A DNA stretch of 64,000 nucleotides from Sordaria brevicollis (lineage: Eukaryota; Ascomycota; Sordariomycetes; Sordariales; Sordariaceae): contig JAUTDP010000004.1 of assembly GCA_033439795.1 (NCBI GenBank), positions 248,001 through 312,000 of the forward strand. Direction: 5' to 3'. The notes under the pieces were generated by a model, which had not been told where the DNA came from, did no database searches, and saw only the letters and a program-made list of their open reading frames with translations. Of this stretch, positions 60,036-64,000 are shown in pieces (position 1 is the first letter of the stretch; every line of letters begins with the position of its first letter). The position numbers and the translations under genes are program-made.

Positions 60036-63000
60036 CGGTTCAGTTGTGTTGGTTTGGTTTATTGCTCACTCAATCCGCATTCCGACTTCCTTCGGTCTTG
60101 TCCACCAACTATTCCAACATTGGGGTTGGTTCGCTTCGGCCTTGGCCAGGCTCATATTGGAAATCTGGAAAACATGCCCTGGTGAGCGGTCGTTGCTTCT
60201 TCTTCTTTGAAAAGCAAACTTCGATCAAACCCTCGATCGAAATGAACTAACCAGCCGCTTCTTTGGGGCGGGAAAACAAGGAAGAAGGAAGATGTTCGAT
60301 TGCATTGGGCGTAGTGTGATTTTCTAACTCCGGTTTTGCTGGACTGTGGCGCTGACGGGAGCGAGCGAGTTGGTAATAGTAGGGCTGGATGTGGTTGCAT
60401 ATGACTGGAGCAGTAGGCTCCTAGTGGCTGCTACGTAAATGGCGTTTTGATAGTTCTTGATTGATATTGAATGCTAAGTATATAGAGGGCGCCATCTTGC
60501 TGTCATGGTGGATGAATGAAATCGCCGTCTCCTTTTCTTAGCGGGCAAACTTGAGCAATCCTTCATGTTGATGCTATTCAGAGATCAGGCATTGATGTTA
60601 GTGAGTCCTTGGCTGGATGTTCGCAAACAGGAGCTGTCGAAGCTAGGGAGGGATACGGTTGCACTAACAGCTCGCAGTATAATATAGGCTGTTATATGTT
60701 AGTACCGACGCACCCCGCAGCTTACACCACGCAACGATTGCCAGACATCGTGGCCGTTGAGACTTGAGGGATGACTGCCATACAAATCAGCTTTCATGGA
60801 CCGCAATGATTGATCCGAATTCTATTTTGGTTCAGTCGGTCTTCTTACCTCAACCGGCTTCCTCGCCTCTTTGATCGACAGCGTTCTTCCAAGCTTCCAG
60901 AAAAAGGCACAGCCGTTCCGTGCCACGGGCCGCCTCACCTGAATGAGTGTTTGCGGCGCACCATCGTCACCTTGGCTACACAAGCAGGTGTTTGCCCGTC
61001 ACCGCACAGGCGGTTGCTTTTTTCCACAATCCACGACCCCTCGTCCCCATGACCGCACATGGCAAACCGGGGAGACAGAGGCTCGCTGTGGTCCGTGAGC
61101 AGTTCGTCCGTCCGTCCGTCTGTTTTTCCGCTTCCGGCCCGGGCCTCCTCAGTCATCTTGTCCAGTCTGAAACTCGGGGGCCATGAAGTCGGCCTAAGAG
61201 CTACGGTAGGTTCAGTGCGGACCTCCTCAAGCTGTCGACATCTTGTACGCCTCGACGAAGAAGCAGTGGAACTTTCCATGCCGCGGCTAATGGTATGCTG
61301 TACATATGCGCAACTTGCTGCAATGCGATCTCATCATCTGAAATGGAGTTCGACAGCACGCGAGGTAACATCGGAAATAACAAGGTGATATTGGTAGTAT
61401 CGGGGTATGGTCACCACGATGAGACAATCATAGGTACCCCTATTCCACAGCTCGGAGGGAGGTCAACGGGAAGACTTACCTTGGCCGCACAATGGAGTTA
61501 ACGCGTCGCCTGTCCTACTTTCCCTTCGTCTTCCGCAAGAGGATTTAACGTCCGTTGCTGTGTGGTTCGTGTCCCGTGTCCCGTCACCTCACCGAGGCTC
61601 GGTAAGTGCGCTGAGTCGGTGTACCGGTGACATCTTGTGTGAAACCTTTGTCGTCAGCTAGGAACGGAACCAAACGTGCCGTTCTCTGCCCTGTATCTCC
61701 AAGCTGAGTGAAGCTCCCACCGAGGACTGATCCGTTCGGTTGGAAACTCAGCGCGAAGCTGTCGTAGAGCTGGAAACTGGGGAAGAGGTACAGAGCGGCT
61801 GATGTCTCGGGTAAACACATTCTTTCCAAATGAGGGCACCTGATGACGGCCGAGAAGTCAAGAATGAGAACTCGGAGTACTTTAGAGCGAACAAAGACAA
61901 GTCGGGGTTGGACCCTGATTGAGAAAAGATGAAGCTTTGTCTCAGACCGTCCAGAACGCCGGATGCCCTGACTCCTTACTAATCAGGGACGTGGTGCTTG
62001 CCATTGGTTGGTTTCCCGCGACAAACGCCTTCCGTGGTTGGCGTCGAGCGGCTGCTCTTTTTAAGAGATGCCACAAAGATATCGGATCGCCAAGATCACG
62101 AGGTTCTTCGCTTGTTGATCAAAAGTCGTCATCACGGCGGCAAACAGTTGCTTTCGGAAACTTTCCCTGACTGAAGCGCTAGAGTACAATCTGGTCGCCT
62201 TCTTTGTCCCTCGTTTTACAGCAGAATCTACAAGTTCCAACGTCGGCGGATGCAAGAGACGAGTTCCCCGCAACAGCACTGCATCAGTGGAGAACATCAA
62301 CATCGAATACCACACATCACCACCGTTCCTGCCGTAGCAAAAGCTTGACAAAAAGCTTGACCTTCACAAAATCCACTTGTACTGATTGCAATCTCAACCT
62401 AGCGGTCAACCACCATTTTTTGGGTGATTTGACAAATAAAACTGAAGCTGCTTGTCTTCCTCCAAACAGGTCATGCATGCGTCATGCTTACGACGCACGG
62501 GCCACAATTGAGAACCTCTACGGCCACCCTCTCTGCCTCTCCAATCTCCCAACTGCATGACAACTTTTGCAAAAGGAAGGAGCTTCCCGTCGGCTTCAAA
62601 AGGCACGAATCTTCCAGTTCAGCGTCGCAATGGACTTGGATCTTCACTCCACTTTGCTATATACTTTCGATGATCCCCAGCCAAGAAATGCTTGTTTTGT
62701 GGCCCAGTGAACGAGAGCGTTACCCTGACCTCGGAATCGCGGCACCGGTGCGGCGATGATGGTCGTCAACTTCTCACCTTATCGGCTCCGGAGCCGCATT
62801 CCATATCGGTTGTCAAATGGAAGGTGCAGTTGTGTTGAAGATGTCAGAGCCGCAGCCAATCCAATCACTTGATGCCGCCCCTTCCTTCCTTCCAACAACT
62901 TAGCGGACATCGGCCAACCAACGAGGTCAAAGTGATGGAAAGAGTGGTGTGCTATCAGCCACATACGGCCCTCTGGCCATCAAGGTCCTCAGGGAATCAT

Positions 63001-63587
63001 GATCATGATCCCAGCCGACAAACGAAATACGAGAGGAATTCGCAGCGATCCAGATAGCAACCCATGGCCGAGCAGGTGAATTACCCATGAGAACCCCTTT
63101 GGCTGTGATCTGGAAAATCTTGCCATCGAATCACTCCATCATCCGATATCCGGCCCCAATCGCTCGCTGATATTTTCCCTTTTGCTGGGAAATACTTAAG
63201 GTCGTTCGGGTTACCGTCCCACTCCATTCGTTCCATTCGTTTCCAGCTCTTGTGTGATCAGTCAGTCCCACCGTCCACCGTCCTCCACGAACCACGCAGG
63301 CGGCTGATTGCAGAACAAGTTCGGACGACAAGACCGCAAAAATCTTCTGGAATCTGGAAATTCTCACTCGTCGGGCTGATCTGAGTTGCAGACCTTCTGC
63401 GTATAAAATCCTCCCCACAAATTCTTTTCTGGAAGCGATTTCGATTTCTTCCTTCGCAACCACCAACAACTGCCTCCCCTCGGTCGCAACAGTTGAGCGC
63501 AACACCATCAAGCTTCCCTTGGGCTTCTAGTCCACATCACTGAGACATCCAGTCACACGTCGCTCAGGTACGTCGTTCATCTATCCA
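60036..63587. other. Long intergenic stretch, no supported gene
   Basis: Frames of 60-126 codons occur on both strands with no recognised domain. The right end is presumably the promoter and leader of the gene starting at 63853. Confidence 0.35.
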
Positions 63588-63606
63588 TCCACTCACTCAC
63601 TCACTC
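63588..63606. repeat. CACT-type microsatellite in a probable 5' leader
   Basis: A short CACT run about 250 bp before the ATG at 63853, in a pyrimidine-rich region. Confidence 0.6.
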
Positions 63607-63852
63607 CATCCTTCCTTCCGACTTTGCGCGTCGGACAAGCGTCCCCCACCACGGCCCCTCCCGCAGCGAGGTGCAGTGCAGTCACTCGACGCACTATAAC
63701 GCACGCTTTGTGCTACCCTGCATTTCTTCAACCCATCATCACCATGAACCCTTTTCTTTTTCCTCCTACTCCTTTTCCGCTCACCTAAAACCTCATCATC
63801 TTATCCTCTCGTCAACGCCATCTGACGAGTCATAATAGCGATATCAACCAAC

Positions 63853-64000
63853 ATGTCTTTCGACCTGATCCCCCCTGAGGGCGACCGCGAGAACTTTGCG
63901 CTTTTCGACCCTCACCACGTCGACCTTGACACTGCCGACGCTCGCAACGTCATCTGTTACATGACTGCCTCGTTCAACGACTACGACGGTCGTGTTGGCC
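63853..64000 (+). CDS. Probable ZIP-family zinc transporter, N-terminus only
   Basis: An ATG in a CCAACATG context opens a frame of 49 codons that is still open at the window edge. The start reads MSFDLIPPEGD and continues to VICYMTASFNDYDGRVG. In fungal plasma-membrane ZIP transporters a Cys followed by NDYDGRxG or a close variant comes just before the first membrane helix, which would begin right after the end of this window. ZIP proteins bring zinc into the cytosol and have eight membrane helices. The identification rests on this one motif. Confidence 0.5.
   Translation, partial: MSFDLIPPEGDRENFALFDPHHVDLDTADARNVICYMTASFNDYDGRVG

Overview
The window looks like nuclear DNA of a filamentous ascomycete (Pezizomycotina, perhaps Sordariomycetes). 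Genes have short introns with GTRNGT-type donors. Long AT-rich blocks are full of stop codons and carry C-to-T and G-to-A changes with few CA/TG dinucleotides, the signature of repeat-induced point mutation (RIP). Organism and chromosome are not determinable from sequence alone.

Layout. (1) 1-21.8 kb is a RIP-degraded retrotransposon block: a minus-strand Gypsy element running off the left edge, a gag-like remnant, a minus-strand Copia pol, and nested beside it a complete plus-strand Gypsy element (11745-19528) with 286-bp LTRs and a 5-bp target duplication. (2) 22-34.8 kb is a gene island holding small proteins that share one architecture, a membrane segment followed by a coiled coil and often an acidic tail. 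I recognise no known family. I see three groups: A (one gene), B (one intact copy, two broken) and C (two copies, one frameshifted and one split by a transposon). The island is cut up by DNA transposons, including a 3.8-kb RIP-degraded hAT-like element whose removal with one 8-bp target copy restores the frame of gene C2, two short hAT-type elements with exact 8-bp duplications, and a 973-bp inverted-repeat element inside a B copy. (3) 35-64 kb is mostly ordinary, gene-poor DNA: a gluconokinase (two exons), an AT-hook low-complexity protein, a Gly/Ser/Ala-rich protein, a 2,2-dialkylglycine decarboxylase-like aminotransferase, a RhoGAP-domain protein lacking the usual arginine finger, a third hAT-type element, and the start of a probable ZIP zinc transporter cut by the right edge. 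Tandem repeats and one long hairpin sit between genes.

The housekeeping-type genes show no pathway linkage. The most unusual content is the TM/coiled-coil gene island and its history of transposon damage; intact and broken paralogues lie side by side, as in a fast-turnover accessory family. Exon limits were read by eye from splice motifs and frame continuity; no database search was possible.
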